DNA of 64,000 nucleotides, taken from contig WHVA01000021.1 in NCBI GenBank assembly GCA_015179125.1, positions 372,001-436,000 of the forward strand, read 5' to 3'. Position 1 is the first letter of the stretch. Every line of letters starts with the position of its first letter. The notes under the pieces are model-generated. The model saw only the letters and a list, made by a program, of their open reading frames with translations, was not told the DNA's origin and searched no databases. The DNA is from Gautieria morchelliformis. Its lineage: Eukaryota > Basidiomycota > Agaricomycetes > Gomphales > Gomphaceae. Below, in pieces: positions 9,975-19,588 of this stretch. The position numbers and the translations under genes were made by a program.

Positions 9975-10890
9975 ATGTCAGACATCCAAGACACCCAAGG
10001 GTCCACAGTCGAGGAACTCGATGCGGAACTCGAGTGCGAGGAACGAGAGGCAGAGAAGAAGAGGGAGCAATTGAAGGAGAAGCGTCGTCTCGCCCAGGAG
10101 TGCAAGGACGCGGCGGATAAAAAGAGGAAGAAGTGAGTCTTCCGTTATGGCTCGGCTCGGGTTCTGACTTGTTTTTTAGGAATTCCCTTGCAATAACTGT
10201 TACAGGCAAAAAGTCCCCTGCATACGGGGGACTAATATGGCATGTCGGGACTGCAATATGCGCAAGGTCCATTGTAGTTTTACCAAGGGAAAGTGGAAGT
10301 GCAGGGTTGGGACCGGGAACGAGGTGCCGGCGGTAAAAAGGCCAAGGTTGATGCCAGTGAAGCCGACGGGAGCCAAGCCATCGGTTGAGATCAAGGCGGG
10401 TCCTTCGGGATCGGGATCCAGAAAGGGGTCCAGGCTGCCTACCAAGGCCGGGTGGCCCAAGTTAATGGGCCTTTCGGGAGATCAGGCCTCGGTGGCCATT
10501 CGGGAGCTCCTTGCTCAACAAAATGCGCTCTTCGAGTGTATGCATGACATGCTCCAGGGGATACTGGAGTTTGCCGAGAGAACTCATCGGCAAAACTCGT
10601 GACTCAGCAAGCGGGTTCAGTGGTGGACAGGTGCGGCTGAAGAAGCTGGGGTTTGGGGTTCGGGTTCGGGTGCAGATTGGGAAGGGTTCGGGTTCGTGGG
10701 GGGATCGGGTTCGGGAAGTGGGGACAAGGGAAGGGAGAAAGAGGATAAGGAAGGGGAAAGAGTGGGGATGGATATGGGTTCGGGGTCAGAAAACGGAGAT
10801 GGGGGTGCGGATAATACGAGGGACAGGGGTTCGGATACGGAGTTGGGGAATGATGACGGGATGGATGCGGATGGGGATGCGACTATGTGA
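9975..10890 (+). pseudogene. Antisense gene in Gyp3: coiled coil plus Zn2Cys6-like cluster
   Basis: It runs opposite to Gyp3 pol, between the pol end and the 3' LTR. Exon 1 (9975-10132) encodes a short Glu/Lys/Arg coiled coil. A good fungal intron follows (10133-10179: GTGAGT donor, TTCTGACTT branch, T-tract, TAG). From 10180 one frame reads two cysteine motifs, CNNCYRQKVPC and CRDCNMRKVHC, seven residues apart: CX2CX6CX7CX2CX6C (10189-10275). This is the spacing of the fungal Zn2Cys6 binuclear cluster, with Lys before the third cysteine of each motif. After a stop at 10600-10602 another frame continues as a Gly/Ser/Asp-rich acidic tail to 10890. Splicing leaves exon 1 out of phase by one base, so this copy is probably broken. 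The same layout occurs in Gyp2 at 19589-20861. DNA binding is possible but unproven. Confidence 0.65.
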
Positions 10891-11146
10891 GAGGATTAAA
10901 CTACTACTTGTGTTTTTTTCGGAATAATGTGAATCTTTTTTCTTGGTGTTTTTCTGTCTGGGGTTCGGAATTGGGAATGGGAGTGAAGGAATGAAACAGG
11001 GAATGAGGGACAGATACGGAGCCAAGAACTACAAGTGTATCTATTCGGCAGGGTGGCCGAGGTAAAACATAGCAAAAGAGTGTTTGTCTAACTAAGAAAG
11101 TGACCGTATAATGAGTGAAAAGAAATGGGGGAGCCGAAGCTTGGGT
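10891..11146. other. Gyp3 non-coding 3' region
   Basis: Lies between the antisense gene end and the pol stop. It is AT-rich with long T and A runs; no gene or site was recognised. Confidence 0.3.
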
Positions 11147-11416
11147 TCAAGGAACCCATGGTCCAGGCTTGGCAGGGTAGGCTGAGTGGAAGTCGGTCAC
11201 GATCTCGGATGCATGGCCGAGCTCGGTCGCAAGGACCCATGACATCTCCTCATCGGTACCTTCATAACCAGCCCAACGGACAAGGTACAGGAGGTTACAA
11301 GGTCTGCGGTGTCGGTCGATCTTGGAGTCAAGGATCTCGGAAATCTCGTACTCTGTCTCGCCGTTGATCTCAACTGGAGGCGGCGGAGACTGAACCCGGT
11401 TTGGGATGGTCTTCGG
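11147..11416 (-). pseudogene. Gyp3 pol C-terminus: chromodomain
   Basis: The minus-strand frame begins TPKTIPNRVQ and encodes a chromodomain (EYEISEILDSK, then YLVRWAGYEGTDEEMSWV). It is the C-terminal part of the Gyp3 polyprotein, separated from the rest at 12488 by element M. Removing the insert and one TTCGG duplication rejoins MLEPATP to KTIPNR in one frame, so the break is insertional. Its stop is close to 11147. Confidence 0.85.
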
Positions 11417-12487
11417 TGTTGTGATAAACGCAATTATCTTACTCAAATCATTTATATAAAAAGAAACTAATAAAAAAAGAAGAGAAAATCAAAACAAAAA
11501 AATCAAAAGAAACACAAACTACATTCACGATAGACGTCGGCGCAAATGACGATCACACGAATCTTACGACACGCTATATTACCCATAGATCGGGTAGTAT
11601 ACAGGAGTTCAAGCGTCGGCCACGTGCGGCCGATCAGGGACGGCGCGCCTATCGGGTGATGGTATCAGCCATGACGTCGACAGGCGCCAGGCCATAGGTA
11701 CCGAGGGGTACGGGCACCAAACGCCGCAGAGAATAGTAGACTGCGCAGGGGTACAGGGTGTTGTGGAATGACCTGAGAAAGTCATCTGCAACACATATAC
11801 TCAATCAGCTGCCACACAAGAGAGGCACAGAGACAGCGGCCCCATCTCCAAGCCTAGCATTTATGCTAGGCAGGGCAAATATAGTATCATTCTCTATTCT
11901 AGCTCCATGACACGTCTCACTGGCTATTATCTCAGTATTATGTTGACAGGGGCTTTGTATACTAGGTATAGACCCTTGCTCCAAAGCCCAGAGAATCCTA
12001 ACATCATCCCCATCACCCCATGACATTATGACTATTAATTAGTCACTCCCTAGTTACAAACAGCCTTCCCGACCCATTTATCTAGTATCTTGAGTACTAG
12101 TACTTACTACTAAAATAGTATAAATAGCTAGCACGAATGTATGAACAAAATTATCCAGAATCGATTTTTTCTGCCTCCTGAAATTGCTGTAATCTTGTTT
12201 GATAGTTACAGAGCTCAGTTCTTAACAGTTTATTCCAAATCTTCGTTGAGAGTCTACTATCACTGTTTACTCTATACTACCTTAAAAGCGAACGCTTTTG
12301 ATTTGACTATCCCTTGGATCGACACTGTTCTTCTGACGACACGGTCACGTGACCCTCATTCATCAGTGTTGTACGCACCCCGAAGAGCTTAGTCAGCACA
12401 CAGAGGGGAGGCGAATATAGTGGTTTCAACCACTAAGCAACAGATTTCATTTGATAAAAAGGCACTAATTAACATTTTAATCTAAAA
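11417..12487 (+). mobile_element. Element M copy 1 (1071 bp), unclassified
   Basis: Bounded by a 5-bp TSD TTCGG (11412-11416 and 12488-12492) and inserted in Gyp3 pol. Excision restores the reading frame. The termini read TGTTGTGATAAACGC and, inverted from the other end, TTTTAGATTAAAATG: imperfect inverted repeats, not the TG..CA of an LTR. It has no long ORF. It contains the stem-loop GCCTAGCA-TTTA-TGCTAGGC (near 11855-11875) and a GGGGCTTTG..CAAAGCCC inverted repeat (near 11950-11990); both recur in copy 2 (60605-61663). It could be a non-autonomous DNA transposon or an LTR with odd ends. Confidence 0.75.
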
Positions 12488-12492
12488 TTCGG

Positions 12493-13069
12493 GGTCGCAG
12501 GTTCGAGCATGGAAACGTGAAAGACCGGGTGGACTGCCTGAAGGTTATCCGGCAGGCATAGAATGTAAGCTTGGGATCTGGCCTGGCCAATAATCTCAAA
12601 GGGACCGAGGTACTTCTCAGCCAGCTTCTTCAAGGGCCGGGTTGTCTGGAAGAATTGCGCTTTTACAAACACTAAGGATCCGATCGCGAACTTGGGGGCG
12701 GGAGCACGACGCGCGTCAGCTGAGACTTGGTACCGAGATTGAGCGGATTTGATTTGCTCTTTCAAGGCAGCGTGAAGCTGGTCAAGGTCGACTGCGAAGT
12801 CTCAGGCCCGAGAGGAAGTGAGGTCCCTTTCAGGGTGAACTGTTAAGTTCGGGTTGTAGCCTTTGTTGGCAAAGAACAGCGAAATGCCGGTGGTGGCACT
12901 GGGAGCATTATTGTACACAAACTCAGCAACTCGGACCAATTGTCTTGTTGGTAGTTGCAATATACCCAGAGATATTGTTCGAGAGTTTGATTTACATGTT
13001 CGGTTTGACCATCGCCTTCAGGGTGATAACCGGAGGTAAAATGCAAGTTCATGTCGAGAGCTTTGCCGA
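12493..13069 (-). pseudogene. Gyp3 integrase C-terminal part
   Basis: Minus-strand coding from KALDMNLHF with the conserved [18 protein letters not shown] block of the integrase core (third acidic residue in GQTEH), through a degraded middle with frameshifts near 12800-12850, to the C-terminal SH3-like part (FFQTTRPLKKLAEKYLGPFEI) and the VHPVFHVSMLEPA block. It is flanked by element M on one side and a solo LTR-Y on the other. Both insertions carry 5-bp duplications, so this was one continuous gene. Confidence 0.85.
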
Positions 13070-14749
13070 TGTTTTGGAACCCTTCAAGACTTTGGTGTCA
13101 GAGCTAACACTTTGGTCTATCAGAACGTGTCGTATACGAAACTCAAAGAATATTAAACAATGCTGCAGCACAACTCCGGAAATAATTTAATATTTGTACC
13201 TTGGTTGCAATCCGCGTAAGAACTAGTCCAAGTTAATATGGATGGAAGGCAATACGTTTCTTAGCAGCACTGAACAATAAACTAAAATTCTGTAGGTTCG
13301 AGGACGACTATCGGGGTCCAAGTATTCCAAAAAGATAGGAATGGCTTCACAGGAGAGTTTGTAAGTGGACTGACCCGATTACTGTCAATGCACTGCAATA
13401 AATGAGCGACTAGGGTTTAAGAAGTGACTTGTGAAAGTCACTGAACAGGAAAGTCACTGATCAGTTCGTCTTGGGTATTGGAGAGCTAATTGACAAGGAA
13501 ATTGATTGTCAGACTCACTCTGCAGAATTTCACCTGGAGTGTTAGTCCGGGTGGCTAAGTAGAAACGCAACTACTTAACTGAGAATTAATACACTAAGTA
13601 AGTGTAATAACCCTAGCTGGGGTTAGCAGCTTAGTAAGCTGTGCAAGCTTGGCAAGTCACATGAGGTACGTGGATAGTAGATGATGATGTATTGGCTGAT
13701 GAAAGGTGGGCAGTAAGGCCTCCTTTTATATTGTATCTACTATCTATTAATAGACTAGAATGAGTCACGAAGAAATAGGGTAGTGAGTCATTGAGAAAAA
13801 GGGTAGTGAGTCAGAGCATGTGTTGGCCAATCACAGTCCACGAATAGGGTGTGAGTCATGCACTGAGTCACACAGAAATGGGGTAGTGAGTCAGAGAGAA
13901 AAAGGGTAGTGAGTCAGAGCATGTGTTGGCCAATCGCGGTTCACGATTAGGGAGTGAGTCATGCGCTGAGTCACGCAGAAATTGGGTAGTGAGTCAGAGT
14001 GAAAAAGGGTAATGAGTCAGAACTCGTGTTGACCAATCGCAGCCCACAATTAGGGGGTGAGTCATGCAGAAATGGGGTAGTGAGTCAGGCATGAGTCATG
14101 TCTAAGAATAAGATACACCCTTATTCTTAAAGAGGATTAGCTCAACACAGCCTTTCATTGGTAAGAGGCCCCTCAGCCAATGATACGCCAGAGTCCGAGC
14201 ATGAGTCACGTGCCGAGCCAGGCTCTGAGTCATGCAGGAGTCATTTCCCTAGTCACAAGACTTTGGACCAATAATACTCCAGCTTGGCAGTGAGTCATGA
14301 CCCTAATTCTATTTTAGGAGTGTAGTCATGGCACAGCACAGCCTAGCATAGCCTTGTTGCTATGGTAGCATAGGTTGGGCTGAGTTTGTATTGCACAAAC
14401 TGTGTTGTGGAGGCTTGGGAATAAATTGCTATTTCCAGAGTGCTGAGTCCGAACCGGTAGGTTGGCCAGAGTTTGTGGGTGCGTAAGTCTCGAGTTCGGG
14501 TTTGCGTGCGTCGGAGTTTGAATAAGCAGAGTTGTGGATACATGTGGATTCATAACTCTGCTGCAACAGAATAGAAGTGTTTTGAGCCAAAGACTTCGTT
14601 AAAAATGGCGAAAAAATGGTAGGAAATTAGAGGAAGTTTAAATAGTTCATCCCCAATGATAGCAATACCAGTATGCTATATTTTAAGGTCACTATTTCGA
14701 AAATACATCGAAAATATTCTGTTTGCCCAGCAAAACTAGATCCCATACA
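13070..14749 (+). repeat. Solo LTR-Y (1680 bp) with TGAGTCA array
   Basis: Flanked by the TSD GCCGA (13065-13069 and 14750-14754). Termini are TGTTTTGGAA and CCCATACA. It lies inside Gyp3 integrase. By eye I count about 17 exact TGAGTCA heptamers between 13760 and 14300, in units of about 110 bp that also carry CCAAT. On the opposite strand a TATAAAAGGAGG-like box lies near 13720-13732, so transcription probably runs minus. It has no coding capacity. Other copies are at 27795-29045, 29525-42590 (interrupted) and 46435-49640 (interrupted). Confidence 0.85.
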
Positions 14750-14754
14750 GCCGA

Positions 14755-17041
14755 GGGAACGGAAGAAGTGGGATATGAATTCCAAACCTCGGTCCAATGT
14801 CACATGGCTTGGGACACCGTGCTTCGAGAACACATGCAAGACAAACAGGTGGGCTAGGTCGGCGGAAGTGATCGTGTCATACGTCGGAATGAAGATGCTT
14901 TGCTTGGTTAAGCGGCAGACTACCACAAGGATTGCAGTGAATCCCGAGGATGCCGGCAACTGCTCGATGAAATCCATAGAGATGGAATTCCATGGTTGCT
15001 CGGGTATCGGGAGCTGCTTGAGGGTGCCATAGGGCTGGTGATGCTGTGACTTTGAACAGGAGCAAGTGGTGCAAGACTTGCAGAAGTTGATGACGAAAGA
15101 CCGAATTGCGGGCCAGGTGTATTCCCGGTGGATTAGAGCAAGGGTCTTGTTTTGGCCGAAATGTCCCAAGAGTACGTGGTCATGTTTATACTGGAGTACT
15201 CGGAGCTGGAGATCGTCGGCATCGGGAACGTATATGTGGCCGTCATGGCATAGAAAGCCATCGTCGGTTTGCGTCCATCTCGGGTCAGAACTATCACCGA
15301 GATGCCAGCAGGCAACAGGGTCAGATGCCAGATTGGCTAAGATGTTGGCATGAAGCTTCTCGGAGTCCATCATAGTGCTCGCTCGGAGGATTGGTGCGAG
15401 CAGATAAGTTGCCTGGAGTGATTTGGATAGTTGTTGATTTGTGAAAATCGGTCGGAAGTTTTGCAGGTTGACTGAGCCGTAGTCATTACCTCCCTCTTTA
15501 AGGTAGACGTCCCATCGTCTAGTTAAAGCGTCGGGTTTTGTACCAAGCTTTCTGCGACGGAACCGAATAACAAGGTTAAATTGCGAGAGGAACTCGGACC
15601 AGCGGGCTTGTCATCTGGTTAGCAGCTTAGTGGTGGAAAAATACTCCAAGTTTTTGTGATCAGTGACAACGTCGATAGGGGAGCCGGAGCCCTCCAAGTA
15701 ATGTCTCCAACATTGAAATGCTTCAAAGATTGCCAGTAGCTCTTTATCGTGGACATCGTAATTGAGTTCGGCACTGGAAAAAGTCCGAGAGTGGAAGGTG
15801 ACGGGATGTAGTTCACCTGCGTCATCGAACAGAGACAGAATCGTGCTGAGGGCATAATCCGATGTGTCGGTTTCCACGACCATAGGTTGGTCGGGAACCC
15901 AGTGTGACAGGATCGGAGCCGAAGTGAAAGCCTCCTTGAGGTAATTGAAGGACTTTTGGCACTCTTTGGTAAATGCCCATGGGGTGCCTTTACGGGTAAG
16001 CCGAGTGAGGGGAACAGTGATGTTGGAATAATTGAAGATAAAGTGGTGGTAAAAATTGGTGAAGTTGAGGAAGGACTGTATGTCTTTTACCTTCCAAGGT
16101 TTGGGCCAATCGCGGATTGTTTGGACTTTGTCTTCGGACATGGTAAATCCATCCGTAGAGAGCATATACCTGAGGAATTCCATGGAGTCACGGTGCCATT
16201 CGCATTTATCAGGTTTGGCATAGAGGCTGTGTTTCCAAAGACACTGCAATACTTCATGGACGTGTTCCCTATGTTTGACCGGGTCGTTGGAGTAGATGAG
16301 TATGTCGTCAAGGTACACGATGACGCATACATCAAGCATATCTCCGAAGACGTCCTTCATGAAACGTTGAAAGACCGCAGGACCATTGGTAAGGCCGAAC
16401 GGCATGACCAGCCATTCGAAAGATCCGTACTGGGTCCGGAAAGCTGTTTTCCACTCGTTGCCTTCGGCGACTCGGATGAGATGGAATGCATGCCAAAGGT
16501 CAATTTTCGTATAGATCCGAGCCTTTCGGGGTGCATCCAACAAGTCGGTAATCAATGGAAGTGGATAGCAATCTTTCTTCGTAATCTTGTTGAGTGCTCG
16601 GAAATCAACACAAAGCGGAAGTTCACCGCTCTTCTTTTTGACAAAGAGGATGGGGGCTCCGTGCGAAGACCGAGTGGGTCGAATGTAACCCATATTCAGA
16701 TGCTCATCTGTGAATGCCTGGAGTGTGGCAAGCTCCAAGGTAGAGAGTGAATATAACGGAGGTTGAGGGGGCGTAGCACCGTCCTCCAGAGCGATCTTGA
16801 GATCGGTGGAGCCAAGGTATCAGCTTTGGACTTGCTGAACACATCCGCGAAGTTGTGATACTCCGGTGGGACATCCTTGAGGTCCACGGGTTCGGATTTT
16901 GTGAAAGCCGAGCGGGCTGAAGCCTTGTTCTCGGGCATCGCCAGATTTAGCTGGAAGCACTGGGAGCCCTCTAACTTGCAGGCACGGTAAATGCCACAGC
17001 ATTAAGGAGGGTAACCCGAGGAGCCTCCAGACTTGGGGGTG
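14755..17041 (-). pseudogene. Gyp3 pol: protease-RT linker, RT, RNase H, integrase
   Basis: Minus-strand gypsy polyprotein. From 17041 it carries the linker (frameshifted near 16985), RT with VKKKSGELPLCVDFRALN and the catalytic VYLDDILIYS, RNase H with VETDTSDYALS and TDHKNLEYF, then linker and integrase HHCC (HVLLGHFGQNKT, CKSCTTCSC) and the first core acidic residues (SMDFIEQLP, TLDRGLEFISHFFRSLG). Frames break near 15610 and 15450. It continues beyond the solo LTR-Y at 13069. At 17041 it meets the inverted gag-protease segment. Confidence 0.9.
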
Positions 17042-18466
17042 TTCGACAAACCCCGATCCCTTGATGACCTCCGAGATCTGGTCCAGAAAATTGACCAAAG
17101 GTATTGGGAACGCCGCAGTGAAGCCTCTCGCGAGACTCAATCCGCACCCAAACCCGAGGTCAAGGACAAGTCCGACCAAAACTGAGCCCCTCAGAACAAT
17201 GACCGACGTCAAGGTCAAAGTTCCGGCAACTCCAACGCCAATGCCGGTAATAGCAACCACGGCAAAGGCAAGGACAAGCACAAAGGGAATAATGTGTCCG
17301 AGGGTCAGAAAAAAACCAACAACGCTAACAAACTTGGCAAGGATGGCAAACTCATGCCCAAAGAACGCCAGCGTCACATGGATAACAACCTCTGGCTAGT
17401 TTGCGCGCAGAGCGGCCACGATGTGAAAGAATGCCCGAAAGCCATGTCAGCTCGGGCTGCAACAGCTTCTGATGGAAAGACCTCCGACAACAAGGCTGAA
17501 TCTTCGGCTTCGGGCGCAAAAAAATAATCAGTGACCCTCCGACCTCCGCACAAACCGAGGGTCGCATTGACTCAACTTGTGCAGTAGGGGAGGTAAGAAT
17601 CAACGCTTCTGCTCTCTTTTCTCCGAACTCTCTTGTAATTAGTTTGTCCTCATCTCTTGTCCCAAACCAAAATTTTAAAGCATTAGTAGATTCCGGCTCT
17701 ACCCATTGTTTCATAGAATCCGTCTTTGTCCGCAATCACACTCTCCGAACCCGTTCCGTAGACCCAATCCCGCTCTGTTTATTCAATGGTAGTACAAATT
17801 CGGTAATTACTGAAGCTGTAGAGCTACCTATCTGTTTCCCCGATGGTCACACCCATTCCGTGTTATGAAGTGAGGATCATCTGGCATTTTTCCTGCTATT
17901 TCTACTATTTTTCCTAGCCTTCTAGGTAGTATTCTTCTGCTTGTTACACTTGTGTCACCTGTCACCATTGCTAACACCGGTGATTGCCATTCCGGTGTTC
18001 CATGAGATTCTACCGGTTTCCACCCCTATGTCCATCATATACAAGTACTAGATCATTAGTTACACACAATCCAATGGTTTTAGCCCATCGCTCCCATGAG
18101 GAGTCTGGTTGTTGAGCTCTGAGTTAACAGTGTCCTCATTGCTAGTGTTTCAGTTTATTCTCGTTGTCCTGTGCCGTGAGATCAGCTATCCTTCCCTCAC
18201 TCGTGTTCACATTAACTTGCGTTCTCTTATTCCGGCTTCGTTCACCACAGGGATGGATGCCAACCCTTCTCATATATCAATTACATTCCGTAGACTTTTA
18301 TGTCACCCCCCTTGATTCATCTGTTTTGGTAGTTCTTGGACACAACTGGCTCACCCACTACAATCCATTGATTGACTGGGTATTGGGCAGTATTACTTTC
18401 CGAACTTCCCTTCAGGGCAGTCCTGTGGACCCCCCGCCAGCTTCGGCTCGCACCGCAATGGCCGAA
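17042..18466 (+). pseudogene. Inverted Gyp3 segment: gag C-terminus and protease
   Basis: The plus strand of this block encodes what should be on the minus strand between gag and RT. It starts with the gag C-terminal helix (LRDLVQKIDQRYWERR), then a CCHC-type knuckle whose first Cys is Trp (LWLVCAQSGHDVKEC, near 17390-17435), a stop, then retropepsin with LVDSGSTHCFI (near 17675-17710) and its C-terminal LGHNWLTHYNPLIDW. Both ends carry the inverted microhomology TTCG (17042-17045) and CGAA (18463-18466). Re-inverting the block puts gag HF next to DKPRSL in frame and places protease before the RT linker. It is an internal inversion with additional stops and frameshifts. Confidence 0.8.
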
Positions 18467-18829
18467 ATGCACCATTTCGTCTTTGATTCGCTTCGGCAAA
18501 GCAAGGTAAGCTTGGCGATGCAAAGCTGAGTTGTTGTGCTGAAGCATGGATGCAAGTCTGTAGAAGTCAACAAAAAACCGAGTCGCCTTGTGACTGTCCT
18601 TCATGACGAGGTTTTCAAGCTCTACCTCGGCATCGGCAGCCTGGTCATAGGGGCTGAAGTTCAGGTAAAGCTCTTCCATGAAGATGCCATAGTCCGAGGC
18701 CCAGAGGGGCTCGTTAATGGGGTCGTCAGTGAGGAAGGGCTCGAAATAATCAAGAGCCATCCCTTTGAGGAAAGACAGGACATAGTTCACTTTTGCAGAA
18801 CCATCTCGGAAAGCTTGGGGTTTGACATG
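18467..18829 (-). pseudogene. Gyp3 gag core
   Basis: Minus-strand retrotrans_gag-like sequence: KVNYVLSFLKGMALDYFEPF, a FSPYDQAADAEVELENLVM block and LPKRIKDEMVHF, with the helical signature of gypsy capsids. Its N-terminus is cut by the Gyp2 LTR at 18830 and its C-terminal continuation is in the inverted block to the left. Confidence 0.85.
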
Positions 18830-19488
18830 TGTTATGTATCAAGATTTCCGCTAAGTCGGAACTGGAAAGGACAGCGGCTTCAACTTGTAGGTTGCGCCCC
18901 CAATGAACTATCGTCCTAAGTATTTCGGAAATGAGTTGGAAATCGGAAGGTACTGAACTAAAGGTTGGTCAGAACTTGAGTCGGAACAGAGGCGGAAGGC
19001 GGAAGGTGGAAGGTGGAGAGACGGAGGTCTTGCTAGACTCGCTGTGCTAAGAACAGGAGATGGAGCAAAGGAAATCAAGTATTGAAGGTGATTATCTGAT
19101 TGCAGAATAACAGACATACATGACAGGCTTTTATACAAAGAGCTGAGACAACAGGTAATGGGATGGTACTAAGCAAATGCCAGGGGGAGCGGAAGTTGGG
19201 TAGACAATGCATGGGAACTAACTAATTGGGAACAATGGGACTACAGGGGGGTTCAGGGTAAGGTAAAACAATGGCAAAGAACAAGGGGTCGGGAAAACAT
19301 ATGTGACAATGAAACACAAGGAGGTTCGGACATTTGGTCTTGATGAACGATGAAGCGGGTCCAGTGGGTCTGAGTAATAGAGTCGAAAGAACAAGGGAGT
19401 AGAACAAGGGGCGGAATGTTGGAAATATCGGAGGGGCAGAAAGGTTGCGAAACTGAAGGTCGGAAGTCGGAAATGCACGCTCGTAACA
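18830..19488 (-). repeat. Gyp2 3' LTR (659 bp)
   Basis: On the minus strand it reads TGTTACGAGC...ATACATAACA. It matches the solo LTRs at 34202-34880 and 44490-45109. A purine tract (AGAAGGGAGATAC in reverse, 19489-19501) adjoins its start, marking it as the 3' LTR of the minus-strand Gyp2. The outer flank is ACATG in Gyp3 gag. The partner duplication is lost with the 5' end of this Gyp2. Confidence 0.85.
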
Positions 19489-19501
19489 GTATCTCCCTTC
19501 T

Positions 19502-19588
19502 AAGGTCGAGCCCCGCGAGACCACAGGTCAGATCACGTGACCTGTGAACAAACATGTCGGAGTTTGAAGAATAGGTGGGAAGCAGAAC
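19502..19588 (+). other. Leader of Gyp2 antisense gene
   Basis: Lies between the Gyp2 polypurine tract and the antisense start codon. It contains CACGTGACCTGTG; no defined promoter was recognised. Confidence 0.3.

Noticed and set aside
13760..14100. CRISPR-like direct repeats
   Set aside because: Repeats are imperfect, unequal in spacing and lie in an LTR of a eukaryotic genome; they are TGAGTCA motif clusters.
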